Source of the DNA: Sphagnum compactum
Lineage: Eukaryota; Bryophyta; Sphagnopsida; Sphagnales
Assembly (NCBI GenBank): GCA_965153455.1
Contig: OZ234494.1
Span: 6,262,001-6,326,000 of the forward strand
DNA length: 64,000 nt
Direction of reading: 5' to 3'
Shown: one piece after another, positions 1 to 13,145 of the stretch
Layout: every line of letters starts with the position of its first letter
Position numbering within the stretch: position 1 is the stretch's first letter
Program-made: the position numbers and the translations under genes
Notes under the pieces: model-generated
What the model was told of the DNA's origin: nothing
Databases searched by the model: none
What the model saw: only the letters and a program-made list of their open reading frames with translations

Positions 1-2220
1 TCTAAGGCTTAGAAAGTAAGCAAACTTTGCCATAGCTTAATCCCGCCGCCTCCCCGCCACCCCCCAAAACACCCTCCCTTCAACCTAAACCAAACTTCCA
101 TGAGTAATTAACTCATGTAATTGGTAGGGGCAAATGGTAAGAGCAATAGGTGTGCAATGTCTCTAGTTGTCCTTAGAAAAAAATTGTCCTTGCCAAAATA
201 TAAATGTAGAATGCAAGAAAGAAGTGAGGGAATCAAGATTGTGAAATCCTTGTATTATAATGGGTTAATGGGCCCCATATTTGTTTAGAAACATGCTCTC
301 ACATGGGGATTGCATGGGGAGGGAGGAAAAAAAAAGGAGAGATTTTTGTCTCAATAATATACCATGCACAGTAGTAGTGTGTACAAAATTTAGTGGTAGT
401 TGAATGAATTTTTTTTTTTAAAAAAAAGGAGAAATATGGAAGGGAAAAAGTTAGGAACCTTCCCAAAATTTAATAGACAAAGCTTTGCAGAAATTTGTAG
501 GGCACTATCTTAAATGGGTCTTTTACCTATTGATTTCAAGTCTAAAATTGGTCCCACAAAGCAATGGCCTGACATCTGCACAGAATACCAAACATGTTAA
601 TGAAGAAGAGGGGACAAGTTGGATTTGATGTGAAGGAAAAAGGAACAGAAATTAGGGCTGAAAAAGCCCACAAGAACCTTTGCGTTTCTTTTAGGTTGCT
701 GTTCATACAAGTGTAGTAGCTTAGCGGTGAACCTGAGAGTAGAAAACTGAAAAATATGGCATTCTCCTCTTTAGAATAGAATCTTCCATGCTGAGCTGAG
801 CTGAGCTGCAAGAGGGAGACCTAAAAGGAAAGATTTCATGAAACTTCTAGAGAAGACAAAATGAACCCAGCACAAAGAACAGAAAATTTGGTCATTTTTT
901 GCAAAAGCATAGGAGTAATTTTGCTGGTGTAGTCGGAGGGCACCTTATTACATATAGTAAAGGAAGAATGAAGCTTCCCCTTAATCAGTAGCTACGGACA
1001 TTTATATACTCCATAAATATCAGTTCTACTAAAGAGGAGGGATGCTTAGAGCATGCCCAGTGTGCAATATTTAGGACATCCAGTGCCCAAGCACAAAATG
1101 ATCGCCAGGTTTTGATGGCAGGTGCTTACCATAGGGCCCTGCCTACTACACAAATTCCCAAAAACAGGGTTGGGAAGGGGTGAATATTTTTCTAGTTTGA
1201 ATGGTTCACTGGGTAACTTTTAAAGGTAAAAATAACAAGACATTCAGTAAAAATTTCTCATCTCGCACGCAATGTTTCTATGGACGGCTAGGGTGAACCA
1301 CCAGCACCCACGACTGAACCTTTACCTTTTGGAGTGAGGCATTTTAAATAGTGGCCATATTGTTAGAGCCCAAAAAATGTTAGACTTGAACACAGTGACC
1401 CTGATTTTGTCTAAGCAATGGGATATTAGTAAATATTTATAAATAATTTAAATGAATTTTCGGATTTTTATCATGATACCAAATTGCGTGCTGGTTCACC
1501 CTTGGACTAGGATCTTTACAGGCAAGAATATGCTATATTATTCCACAAAGTTCAACTGAACTTCATTCGGCCCCATTATTATTATTAGGGTTAAAACCCT
1601 AAGAAAAAGAACTATGATCCTGAACTTGGATTCTTTTGCACACTGTTTGTTGCAGTAGCTACTATACCTAACTGGAAAAAATTATTACAAAGTCCTGATA
1701 TCACGCCTAATGTCTCTACAGACTTTGGATATGTTGTTGTCTTCACACCAACTTCAACAACAAATCCAATCCCGGAGTGCCCATTGACTCCACGTATCCA
1801 AAACCCCCCAAAAGAACACTTTAATCAACTGGCAGGCTCCTCATGACACCAAATCAATTCAACACAAAACCCTCCCCTTACAAGTACCCACTAAAGTAGG
1901 GCCACAGTGAACCAGCACCCATGAACGCACCAGATGGCTGTTCTGTCCATGGGACGGGCTGCATTTTCTCACTCAATTCCTGACCCTGCATTAACCCACA
2001 TTGCACCACAGTCAACCTTTTTTGGTTGCTGACCTTTGATCTTTATTTTTTCTTGGTCATTTTTTTTGGGCCATTTCTCCCCCAACCCTGACCTATATAG
2101 GACCCTTCCACATATCTACCCTTCTCACCTAGCTACCCTGCTAACCTACATCTTAGCCTTAACTATAAATTAACTCTCAACACCCCTACCTACCCACCTT
2201 ACTTCTCTACTCTCTATCAT
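1..2220. other. Unique AT-rich intergenic DNA, no gene seen
   Basis: No supported gene, RNA or mobile element. Minor features are a cytosine-rich stretch near 40-80, a short GAGCT run near 784-810, homopolymer A/T tracts near 330 and 410-430, and a pyrimidine-rich slope from about 1980 that leads into the minisatellite at 2.2 kb. Open frames are short and have no recognisable protein. Confidence 0.6.
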
Positions 2221-2224
2221 TCCC

Positions 2225-3415
2225 TAACTAAATCTTTATCTCTTAGCAAAACCTCTATATATTTTTGGCTAAACTTTTATCTCTTGGCAAGTTTTTTTTT
2301 TTTTTTTTTGCTGAACCTATATTTCTTAGCATAACTTTTCTATTTGTTGGCAAAACTTTTATTTCTTCTTGACAAAACCTTTATATCTTTGTGACCAAAC
2401 CTCTATCTTTTGACAAAACTTTTATATATTTATGGTCAAACCTCTATCTTATCTCGTTTTGACAAAACCTCTATCCTATTTCGTTTTGACTAAACTTTTA
2501 TTTTTGAGCAAATTTTTAATTTTTTTTTGGCTACAACTTCACCTTAACAAAAAATTACATTTTCTAAGCTAATCTTTTACCTTTTGTCAAAACCTTTATG
2601 TCACTTGGCTAAACATCTACCTATCTATATCTTCCTACATAAACCTTTACCTTTTAGCAAAACCTCCATTTCTTTTTTGTTAAACCTTACCTCTTGGCAA
2701 TTTTTTTTCATCTTTTTAGCTAAACCTCTACCTTTTGCCAAAACCTTTATTTCTTTTTGGCTAAACTATTACATTTTGGCAAAACTTTTATATTTTTTTG
2801 GGTAAACCACTACTTTTGGCAAAACCTCCATTTATTATTGGTTAAACTTTTACCTCTTGGCAAAACCTTTATATCTTCTTGAGTAAACTTCTGCATTTTG
2901 GCAAAACCTTTATCTTTTATTGGTCAAACTTCTACCTCTTGATAAGTTTTTATATTTTCTTGGTGAAGTTTCGACCTCTTAGCAAAAAAATTATATTTTC
3001 CTTGCTAAACCTTTAACTTTTGGCAAAACCTTCATCTTTTATTAGTTAACCTCTACCTATTGGTAAAACCTTTATGTTTTCTTAAGTAAACCTTTACCTT
3101 TTGGCAAGACCTCTATATCTTCTTGGTGAAATCTCTACCTTTTGGCAAAACCTTTATGTTTTCCTTCATAAACTTCTACCTTTTAACAAAACCTTTATAT
3201 CTTATTGACTAAACCTATACCTTTTGACAAAACCTCTATCTTTTTTTAGTGAAACTTTTACCTTTTGGCAAAACCTTTATTTCCCCCTAGCTAAACCTTT
3301 ATTTGTTGGTAAAACATCTTTGTTGATTGGCTAAACCTTCACTTGTTGGCAAAACCTTTATAAATTTTTGGTTAAACATTTACCTATATGCAAAACCTTT
3401 ATCTTTTCATGTTGA
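2225..3415. repeat. 41 bp minisatellite, G-poor on the plus strand
   Basis: A long degenerate tandem array whose unit reads roughly GGCAAAACCTTTAT, then a T-rich spacer, then GGCTAAACCTTTACCTTTT. Neighbouring GGCAAAACC anchors at 2859 and 2900 are 41 bp apart. The unit seems to be built from two similar halves of about 20 bp (GGCAAAACC and GGCTAAACC), so it may be a diverged dimer. About 28 units fit. The plus strand has very few G residues, giving strong strand asymmetry over 1.2 kb. Open frames inside it are repeat artefacts. Confidence 0.85.
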
Positions 3416-4224
3416 ATATTCAAACAATTCAAATTATTATTCGATAATTTTTAAGCATAGGTAAAAACATTATTAAACCATTTTGGTCCACTAACCACTT
3501 ACCTATTCATTGTTCCATTTCAAGCCTATCATCATCCTAGAATATACAAATAGTCAAATGTAGGTATTGCATGGCACATTTCATAATCATTTTTTGCAAG
3601 GATGTGATGAAAATATATGTTACCACCGAGATGTGGGTATTACACTTGGGCTTAATATTTTCAACAACTTTGTTTCAACTTTGGCCCATTTAATGCATGA
3701 TGTATAGTTAAGGATATTTAATTTCCTAGGCAAAAATGAATATAGGCGTTTTTGGAAGGCTAGGGAAATGTGCCATACTTTTATGACAGTAAATGTTTCT
3801 TGCAACCCACTTTCTAGATACTAAGTAAAATCTATCATAAAATATTTAGGTAGGATTAGGAGTTTTGCTCGATTATATATATAGCAAATTCAAATCATTT
3901 GTTCTCTTTTCAAAGGAAGTGGAAACAAATTCAATATGAAAGGTGAGAGCATTGTTTCCTTTGCCTCCTATAAAAATAGGTGTGTGGAATTACAATGTCA
4001 CTATTGTTAGTGATAAGCATTAATGTTCATTTATTGAATGGTAAGATACAATTATATTCCTTGCACCACCTATGAGGTTTGATTGGGTGGCATTAGATTT
4101 ACTTGTAGGAAGATGCAATCTATTTTATGATAATTGAATGTTGATGGAATTTTTATACAAACTATATCAAAATAAATGAAGTTAGTTTGTAGACATTATG
4201 GGAGTTTATAAAAACAAAAATCCA

Positions 4225-5140
4225 AGTATTCCGTGTTTGGTATCTCATTAAAACCTATATGTGGGTATTGCTTGGACATTCATAAAACACAATAAATGAT
4301 GAGAAAGATATTAAAGTATTGCATGTACATAATGAATGTTTTATAGTTGTATAAAGGTATTGAAGGCTTAGTGATTTACATAATGAAGATTATCTTGTGA
4401 TGCAAGTATTGCATGTTTCAATACTGTATACAATGAAGATTACCAAAAGAATACAAGTATTGCAAGTCTAGTCAAACATAATGAAGGTTTATTATTATGA
4501 TGTAGGTATTGTTAAAAATTCATTGTTCTTCATTTTGGCTACCTTTGTCTTGCCAATGTAAGTAATACATTGTCCATATGTAAGTATTTGAATTAATGTT
4601 GTGTAAAGGAAACACATTTTTTATGCGGGTATTATAGTCGTAGTTAGATGCACACAATGAAGGATTGGTTTTGTGATGCATGTATTGCACGCACAATTAT
4701 ATGGACATAATGAAGGTTAAGGGTTTATGTGGGTTTATGCAAGTATTGCATATTTAGTTAAATGCCCACAATGAAGGTTTGGTTTCTAATGTGGGTATTG
4801 CACATTCAGTTAAATGCCCATAGTGAAGGTCTCTAATGTGGGTAATGCGCATTTAATTAAATGCCCACAATGAAGGATTGGTTTCTAATGTGCGTATTGC
4901 ATATTCAGTTAAATGCCATAGTGAAGGATTGGTTTTTGATGCGGGTATTGCATATTTAGTTAAATGCCCACATTGAAGGTTTGGTTTCCGATGCAAATAT
5001 TGCATATTCAGTTAAATGCCCACAATGAAGGTTTGGTTTCTAATGTGGGTATTGCATATTCAATTAAATGCTCACAATGAAAAATTCATTTCTGATGCAA
5101 GTATTGCATTTTCAATTATATGCACACAATGATTGATGGT
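4225..5140. repeat. 52 bp minisatellite
   Basis: Units contain GGGTATTGCATATTCAGTT followed by AAATGCCCACAATGAAGG and GGTTTCTAATG. The AATGCCC anchor recurs at 4761, 4813, 4860, 4912, 4963, 5015 and 5067, a period of 47 to 52 bp. The copies at 4.7-5.14 kb are well conserved. Upstream units (4.22-4.7 kb) are recognisable but eroded, and solitary TGGGTATT-type fragments reach back to about 3.56 kb, so the array probably once covered more of this stretch. Confidence 0.85.
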
Positions 5141-5615
5141 TAATATAGCCAAACCCAAAGCTAGCAAGCTAGGGGTCTTCCTCAAAATCTGGACAACATT
5201 GGCATATCACAAAGAAAAGGCCAGAAACACATAGTTTTTCTAGGGCACCTATGGTAGATTGTGCATGTCTTGACACACATAAATCTCAAATTCAACTAAG
5301 TTAAATAGACCTTTGAAAAAATCAATTAGGAGAAAACTTTGGAGCTGGAGCATTTCTCATAATCTTTCTTCAAGAGGCTGATACCATATGAGATCCTTGA
5401 AATTAATGTCACATTTTACAATCAACCAACTCCATTACCAAGTACACAAACCTTATGTCAGGGCTTTATTTCTAAGCGCTACATTGTGTTTGGAAGGCTC
5501 TAGCTTTGAAAGTGAGAAAAAAAAATCTTACAAAAAGGAAAGACAAGTTATTGTTGGGCTCAAATTTTGAACTCTTGACGCTCCTCCTCCTTCTCTCGAT
5601 TCACTGACCCCGCTT

Positions 5616-5830
5616 ATGGAATCTCTTGACAATCTATCAGCGCTTTTGACAATTTGTTGTTAATGTCACTAACGTCGGACCTCTTGATAGTCCAACAGTG
5701 CTTTTGATAGTCTATTGCTAACATCACTAATGTCAAACCTCTTAAGAGTCCATCATTGCTCTTGATAGTTCATCGTTGATGTCACCAATGTCAGAACTTC
5801 TAAAGCTTCATTGCTAAAATTGGAGCATGC
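5616..5830. repeat. 58 bp tandem repeat, about 3.5 copies
   Basis: The unit holds CTCTTGATAGTCCAACAGTG, CTTTTGATAGTC and CACTAATGTC. CTCTTGA anchors lie at 5623 and 5681, and GTC anchors at 5674, 5732 and 5790, exactly 58 bp apart. The 58 bp period is not a multiple of three and no long frame crosses it, so it is not a protein repeat. Confidence 0.85.
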
Positions 5831-8770
5831 AATGCCCCTTGTTGGGGTCCTCTTTTCTCCTACTACTTGACTAACACCTAACCTCCTAAACTAAATACTA
5901 ATGCATCCCTCCCTTCCTCCTCCTAACTTACTAACCACAATCTAAACTTTTCATGAGCATGCGGCAACTTTCCTCCTATCTTCCTACTCTTGACCTTTCA
6001 ACCGACCAATAAGCACACACCTCATGTCCTCCTCTTCCTAACCTTTTGACCTACCCCTAAGCACACACCTCTCCTCCTCCCTCTTCTTCTTGAGCTTGCA
6101 CCTTCCTGAGCTTGCACCTTTGCTTTGAAACACTAATGATACACCAATACTACACTTCATTCTATGTTCAACCAAAAAGGAGGCACCAAAAAACAACTAG
6201 TAAGCAAACCCCTAAACCTTGAAATGCACAAATGCCCCCGCTGCCTTAAACCCTAACTAAGATACTACCATTTCTTTTTCTTTTTCTATTTTAGAATAAT
6301 TAGTTATAATAACATTAAAAATAATCTCCATAGTTAAATCTAATTTTTTTTGTCACTAAATGATGATGTTTTGCCAAAAACCAATAATATCGATGCCAAC
6401 TTTTTATATATATATAAAATATAACCAAATAATCAGATTGAAATTAAATATTTTTTGGTTGATTGCATATAAATAAAAAACTATATTAAAATCAAAAGTG
6501 TGATTTATTCATTTTCAATAATCACAATTTGATCAAGATTTAAGACCATTTCCATATTTCTATACATGTGGTTCAAACATGTAACCAAAAAATATTAAAT
6601 TCAAACTAAATTATATTTAGCTTATAGTCAAATCTGGACAAATTTTCTATGTACCATTAATGTATTATTGTCATATTGACCACAACACGAATTTTACAAA
6701 ACAAAACATTTCATGATTATGGTCACATCAACACTCTCACCCCATGCCATATGAGCCATTAATATCATGTTGCTAGACATGGTGGAAATGTCATGCCATC
6801 ATGCATCAATATTGTCAAAACTTGACAATATTGTTCCTTTTACCTGATTAGTGTATTCAATAAAATACCTTCAACCTATTTGGTGTATTTTTAAAAATAG
6901 TTTTAACCCAATTGGTTCATACATTGTACTATATCTAAAATAAAAAGTCCATTCACAACATAAATTTAAATACATTGGGTTCTTGTGTGAGTGCTCCTTT
7001 GTTGTCTCAACATTGTTGTCCTTTTCAATGGGAAAGTGCCTTTCATGTGGAGATTCTTATTCGCTCCATAAGTTTTAGGGTTTTTACTATGATGGACGTT
7101 AATAGTTGACTTAATTTAGTAGCCAACATCAGAGTTCATGGATTGAGTGCAAATGGAAAAACACCCAAATTTTTCACTCCAAGCATTATCTAGTGCGCAA
7201 GCCGCAAGTCACATTTCACATTGTTTTTGGATTTTGATCCTTTACTTGAGAGTTGAAGCCATGAGACAAGATCATTGAACCCTTCCCTAAGGTTTGACCC
7301 CTAGGTCTCCACCAAAGGGGATTTTTTATTTTTCCTTTTTTGATAAATTTGAGATTTCGAAAATTTGGAATTTTTTTTTTTCCCAAATTTTAGGAAAAGT
7401 AGTCAAATATACAGTTTAAAAAAATAAAATCCAAAGATTTCCCAAATTTTTGTTGAGAAAACAACAAAATTTGTCAGGAAAAAAAAACAATGGTCTCCAC
7501 ACAATCTTTTTGTAACAAGTTCTTTGTAAAGAAACAATGGTAAATTTCTTCTTTTTTCAGTAAAGGCATTATTAACTAAGTAAATGATATTGATGTAATT
7601 GTTAATGGAAACTTTGGTCCTTTACATAGTAAATATATGGTATAGTTTGTCTACCTTGATGGATGCCTTGAAGCCCAAGAAAAAAGCCCATGTAAATTGA
7701 GCTCAACTTGTAAAATCCAAGTTACATTATATTGCTAGTTTGATAGTGGTGTTGTTGACAAAGGGAAAATTTCCTTTACTTTTATCCTGAATCTTACAAG
7801 TTGAGATTTTCATGATTTATATAATATCACGTATTTTAAAAGAGATAATATCAACCAAGTTAGGACAAGGGATGATTAAGTCTATTGTGGCACAATGAAT
7901 AGAAGGTACAACCTTAAGGGGTTCGGCACAACTGAAAAATATGATTAGTGCAGTAAAATGAATTAAATAAATTAAATAAATTAAATAATCATGAATTGAT
8001 TTATATATCATATACACGTGGGATGATATATTTCATATTACAAATTAATAAAAAGTTAAAGGTGAAGTGACAATGATTAAGGGAGAAATCATTGTTTCAT
8101 CATTTGAATAAAATTTTCAAGGTTGGAGGAGTAGTGATATTTTTTTTCAATTTTTTGATTTTGCATAATTTGCTAGCATCCCAAGAGGGATTTAGCATTA
8201 AATGGGGCCACGTTTTAGAATCTGCCTAAATGGTTTAAAAAAGAATAGTTTAAAAATATTTCCAAACTAAAATTAGAGTCAAAATGTAATGAAATTTGTT
8301 CAATTTTTGTTTTTTCAAAATCTGGCAATTTTTCTCAGAAAATATTGGGTATATTAGAGTTATCCTAAAAGTCACCCTCTGTTTCACCCCCTCTCTCCTC
8401 TGCTTTCGCCCCCTATCCCCTCTTTCGGTGGTATCCGCAAAGTAAGGAAATTTGATTAAATCTGGGTATGAAATGCATTTAATGCACAAGGTTGAAGAGT
8501 AATTATAGTAGTTGTACAGGTAGGAGCAGTGAAAATATATGTAGCCGCAGTGCCGGCGCTCAAGAAAAAGGAAACACAGGATGAAACTCAGTTTACTATC
8601 AAAATTGGTGGAAAAACTAGTTTGGGTCCCAGTTATGTCCTTTTGTAAACTTTCCACTCCCAGTTACGAGTTTGATGCCCTATTATGCCGAAACTGGCCG
8701 TTCTTGCCCCCTGATCGTCTGACTTTAAGGATAACTTTAGTGTGACAGAATATTCCCTTTTTGTTTTTCT
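5831..8770. other. AT-rich intergenic DNA
   Basis: No gene recognised. 5.88-6.2 kb is pyrimidine-rich with small direct repeats (AAGCACACACCTC twice, GAGCTTGCACCTT twice). 6.84-6.95 kb holds three loose copies of a unit of about 35 bp ending in TTGGT. 7380-7500 resembles 59935-60030 (both contain TTTCCCAA and end AAACAATGGTC), so it is probably part of a dispersed repeat. A 9 bp AAATTAAAT run sits at 7960-7990. Confidence 0.5.
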
Positions 8771-8776
8771 TTTTCC

Positions 8777-9140
8777 CATTTTGGCGAAATTTCACACCCA
8801 ACAAAAAAAAAAAACAACGAAAAGACGTTGCAGGGGTTTAGGGTTGTTGGTTCCAGATTCTAGTAGTGTTTTCCTATTGAATTTTGTGATGTAGTTAAGC
8901 TGACAATCATCCATAAGTCGATTTAGCAAAATTTGGCTACTAACAAAGAAAGGAAAAAAAATCCTTATGTATGTTTGGCTACCTACTTGAACCATGTATA
9001 AAAATCTGGTGGCTTCAAGAATTTTTTGGAATTTTTTTTTGCATTTCGGCAATTTCTTTCAAAAAAATCATAGAATTTGTGACAAAAAGTTTCAAATTTT
9101 TTTGCAAGAGTGTAAAATTTCATACCCCAAAAAAGGCTGG
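8777..9140 (+). repeat. Dispersed repeat family, copy A
   Basis: Begins with CATTTTGGCGAAATTTCACA, which recurs identically near 25207. It then contains ATTTTGTGATGTAG (about 8881), ATCATCCATAAGTCGATTTA and a TTTGGCTACCTACTTGAACC block (about 8973). The same ordered blocks occur near 14738, 30855 and 63120 and in reverse near 42340. This is an unnamed interspersed repeat. I see no terminal inverted repeats and no coding capacity. Confidence 0.55.
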
Positions 9141-11600
9141 ATTTTCTAGACCAATTTAGACTACAAGTTTTGCACTCTGGAAACCAAATTAACTATAATT
9201 AGACCTGGAACCAGCTTCTTGCTGGAATTGGAACCTGACTGTCTTGTTTCGATCTTGTTCAACTACCCAAACTACCATATATTTGTAAATAAACAAGGGT
9301 AGATCTTAACATTTCTCTCATTTACTTGGGTATCATGGCAGTTCTTAAGGCTCATAATCTCATTCCCAGAAAAATCAAATACCATGGATTCTTTCTTGCA
9401 ACCCGGCGGTTCTGCGAGGGTTTAAGAAACTTAAATGAGAACCATTGTTTCTTTGATTCTGAATTTTCAAGTGTATTCTACTAGTGGTTGAATGTTCCTT
9501 TTTCACTGTTTTTTTTCGAAATTTCCAACATTTTGCTCCAAGAATTTCCAAAATTTCAGCAAACTTAAAAATAGTTTAATTAGCGCCAAACCTGGGCAGG
9601 TATTACGGTATTATTGCAACATGACTGAGTGTACTATGGGCCTAAGGGATCGTTGATCTTCTTAGGGTCTCTTTCTTCCCTAAGATGATGGAAAGCCATT
9701 GACGTAGGGCCTTGTCTCTTTCTGCAGCGACAGTAGCTTTCAAATGTAATTAATCATGTTAAGAACTCTGGGCACATATGTTCTCATGGTAAAACAAAGG
9801 GACACACATCATTGCATGGCGAGTCTTAGTTTGATCCACAGCTCTGAGAGATCCTGCAATTGGTCAATGCATTGACTTGAAGAGCTGTGAGATGACTGTG
9901 AGCACATCTAATTGAAAAAACTTAATGGAAAGCTGCTGTGATCATAGAATCTGTGATCGGCAGCAGGGTAATGCAAAGATGTCCTTATTTAAGCGGTGCT
10001 GGCCAGCTACATGAGGATTATGAGGATTTGACCCCTCATGTGAAAACCCATTGCTAATTCCATCTGAATGCCATTGCTAGTTGCTTTGGATAGTTTATGG
10101 AAACATAGAGCTGATCATGGGCCACCCAGAACTCATTGCAGACCAAGAAAGTTGAGTTTAACTCTCCTGGCAACATGATTTTGGCAGGCTATATTATGCT
10201 ACATTCAAAAAATCCAGGTGCTACTAGCTGCTCATGGTAAGTGGGATCTTAGTGTGAATGTTCAACAACAAAGAATTAGGGTTGTAAGAGCTATGCTTGG
10301 AAACAGACTGCACTAGGGTGCACATATGGATTGAGATGAACAATATATAAGAGGTACATGCATGCATGTAGCTGCAACTGTAGTACATGTCACTAAAGTG
10401 ATGAATGCACAATTAACCAGATCTGTACACAGATTGTCTGCATGCAAGACAGATGATTGATAATTGCTGGTTATTGCAGTGCACCATCTGATCCAACAAA
10501 AATTTCCGCTGCATGGTCATTATGTAGATGCTCGGAAGAAAATATGTTGCAGTTGGTAATTCACCATATGAGGAGCTCAGTACTGTCGATAATAATACTT
10601 TGGGGGTCATCATCAACCCATTTCCTCATGGTAAGTACGTCCAGACTACGCATTGTCAAGAAATCTTAATGTGCCCGGGATATGGTGACAGTACAGCCAC
10701 CAAGTTCATTACAAAACATAGAAGAGAGAAATCAAACTGAAAGATCAATATGCCAGTTCATGATTGCAGCATCCACCGACGTCTCAGAGGACTATTCATG
10801 AATATGAGTCTTTGATTTTGTGCATAGAAGTACAAAGACAAATCAAAGATAATTTGTATAACAAAGGATGCGTTCGATCTGCTAAGTCTTGGATTCACTT
10901 TGATTAAGCTTTTTAAGATGGAAATGAGATAAGTTGTATTTGGGAACTAATTAACCCAGAGCGACTCATGTCATGAGGTTGATTCAGTAGTGCGTCTCAA
11001 AGGTACTGCTGAGCACATTCTAGACTTAGAACATTGAGTAAAATAATTAGATTTATAATCTGCAACATTCAGAAAACACCAGATCAGACCAAAGACAAAT
11101 CCCCGCGTGCCAGCCGCTTTGGTTGCCTACAAGGATCGCAACCACCATCGCAGCTCCTGCAAGATTTCACTATTAGTTCTCATGAAGAACTTGTCAGTTT
11201 GGACTACTAGTTTCGAGCACAATCTTGCAGCTTTTTAAGGATTCCTTCCCCATATATGGGACCATCAACAAGAACTTGAATTTCCCCTATGCAAAACATG
11301 AAATGGTTTGTTTGACAATTGGATTCAAGTACAACGATTCCTCTGTTTCACAACGGGAAAATTAGAATAAAACATTGAAATATTGGTCCCGTGATTTCCG
11401 TGTAGAAGACCGTTAAAGAAATGACTAACCTAAAGAAGCGTTGTAGAAGATCACCGCCGTCACCAACTCGTGGAAGAAACTGAAACTTTGCACGGAGAAG
11501 ACACGTGATTATATACAACAAGTTCAGGTCGTCAATTAGCAAATGGTAGCTCCGCATGAAGGAGGAGGAGGAGACAGGGGACTAGCTGTCACCACCGTAA
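9141..11600. other. Unique intergenic DNA of moderate GC
   Basis: No repeat structure, tRNA or recognisable protein. Composition is closer to 40% GC than the flanks and contains more CpG, for example around 11100-11170 and 11450-11480. Non-coding exons or a decayed gene cannot be excluded, but no frame longer than about 70 codons is convincing. Confidence 0.4.
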
Positions 11601-11622
11601 TGGGAACAGATTCACGTTCAAC

Positions 11623-11705
11623 CACAAGGAGCTAGAGCTTGGACGATTCCCTTGTGGGAAGAAAATTGTCTAACTTTACCTCCAAGAATAGACTACAAAC
11701 GTAGA
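11623..11705 (+). repeat. Direct repeat, left copy (partner 12363-12443)
   Basis: About 80 bp reading ACAAGGAGCTAGAGCTTGGA, then GATTCCCTTGTGGGAA and TTACCTCCAAGAATAGACTA. It is repeated at 12363-12443 with few differences, about 740 bp away. Similarity stops abruptly on the right side of both copies. The pair could be a local duplication or the ends of a small unclassified element. Confidence 0.75.
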
Positions 11706-12362
11706 TAACAGGGAATTGTGCAACATTCCCAAGGAACCTCACAGGGAAAGTTCATCTAGAAATGGTTTATGTACAACTCTACCATACGACTACAAGGGGA
11801 AGTCGGTCATTTTTCCTAGTTGGGAAGCACCTATTGAGGAAATCTACCAATTTTCCCTTTGATATTGGTTCTAAGAGGGATTTCTAAAACGGATAAATGA
11901 GAACTTTCCCACATGTCACACAGGGAGTTGTACCAGAACTCCTTGTATAATACTGGATGATCAGTACTAGGTGCGAAGTTGAAAGAGGAAATATAAGTTA
12001 GCTCTAGTTTGTTGCAGCTAGCTAGCTGACCAGTACACAAAGCAAGCAAGCAAACATGCATGCAAGCAAGCTGACTGCATGACATATGGATGGAGAGAAT
12101 GAATGAAAGAATATCGGTAGCTGCTGCACAGCGATCGAGTGGGAGCTCCCTTCAGTCCAAGAGAGGGAGAAAGAAAGGATGATCGCCTCCCGCATCAAAC
12201 AAGCGGATAACTTGCCAGGAGGATCGAGGATCGATTCATGAACCATCCTTGACAGGGCAGTCGAATGTTTGAGTCGGCAGCTGTACATCCCTCGTCAAAT
12301 CCACTATTGGACTAAAGGAAACTCCCATCAGAAATGCTGCCGAAGAATCTATATAGAAACAA

Positions 12363-12443
12363 ACACAAGGAGCTAGAGCTTGGATGATTCCCTTGTGGGA
12401 AAATTGTCTGACTTTACCTCCAAGAATAGACTATGGCATAAAA
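12363..12443 (+). repeat. Direct repeat, right copy (partner 11623-11705)
   Basis: Second copy of the roughly 80 bp repeat, with a 4 bp deletion (GGGAAAATTG against GGGAAGAAAATTG). The same orientation and 740 bp spacing would suit very short terminal direct repeats, but no primer-binding site or polypurine tract is visible between the copies. Confidence 0.75.
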
Positions 12444-12904
12444 CCAAAGCCTGCACGCTACCGCTAACATATAAATACTCTAGGAAGAAAACATCATCGT
12501 CCACAAATCAAGGTCCAAAATCGATGGACATCAACAAGCGGTTGGTTGGTCGCACAATGGTTGTGCTTCCTTTTAAATTATGACTTTCATATAGAAGGAG
12601 GATAAACATTCAACATACTAAATTGGAAACACACATGGTGAAGCCCAAGTCTTGGATCATTCGGTTATGCCAAGAAATGTTTCTATACTGGACTCCACAT
12701 GACCCTAGAATAATTAATGTAGAGATACCAAACTTTGGCCCGCGTTTCTGGGTGCATCACGTCTCTGTCTCTGCCGTGCCGTGAATAATAAGGGCAGATC
12801 CTGCAACAAAGCATTCAAAATCGAGCGAGCGACAAACAATATTGAGAAACTGATCATGCAGCAACAGCAGCCAGTGGTTTACGAAAATACTGCATAGAGT
12901 ACGT

Positions 12905-13110
12905 AACTTAGACGGAGAGACAAGAATGACGGGAGCAACAAACAACACGCGCACTCTCGCATAGAGTCCTTAACAGACGGAAAAGGTAAGAATGACGAGA
13001 GCAACAAGCAAGACACGCACAGTGAATGAAACTAGCAACAGCAGCAACAGCAAAAGTAGACGGAAAGATAAGAACGGTGGAGCCGGGACAGCAAAATATA
13101 TGGAGTCTAG
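12905..13110. repeat. Degenerate 64-82 bp tandem repeat, AGACGG units
   Basis: Three starts of AGACGGAGAGACAAGAATGA type at about 12910, 12974 and 13056. The first two continue into AGCAACAAACAACACGCGCA-like sequence. The array lies directly upstream of the MITE at 13146. The minus-strand open frame across it shows repeated CCSRHS-like residues only because of the repeat. Confidence 0.6.
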
Positions 13111-13145
13111 GACAAGACGGTGGAGCCGGCCGATGGTAGGCAGGT

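Noticed and set aside
4225-5140. CRISPR-like regularly spaced repeats
   Set aside because: The units are contiguous tandem repeats with no unique spacers, and the DNA is eukaryotic in character.
8250-8657. 135-codon minus-strand open frame
   Set aside because: AT-rich chance frame with no domain and no coding-like composition compared with the flanks.
11623-12443. LTR retrotransposon flanked by 80 bp direct repeats
   Set aside because: No primer-binding site, polypurine tract, or gag/pol remains between the copies, and the repeats are far shorter than usual LTRs.
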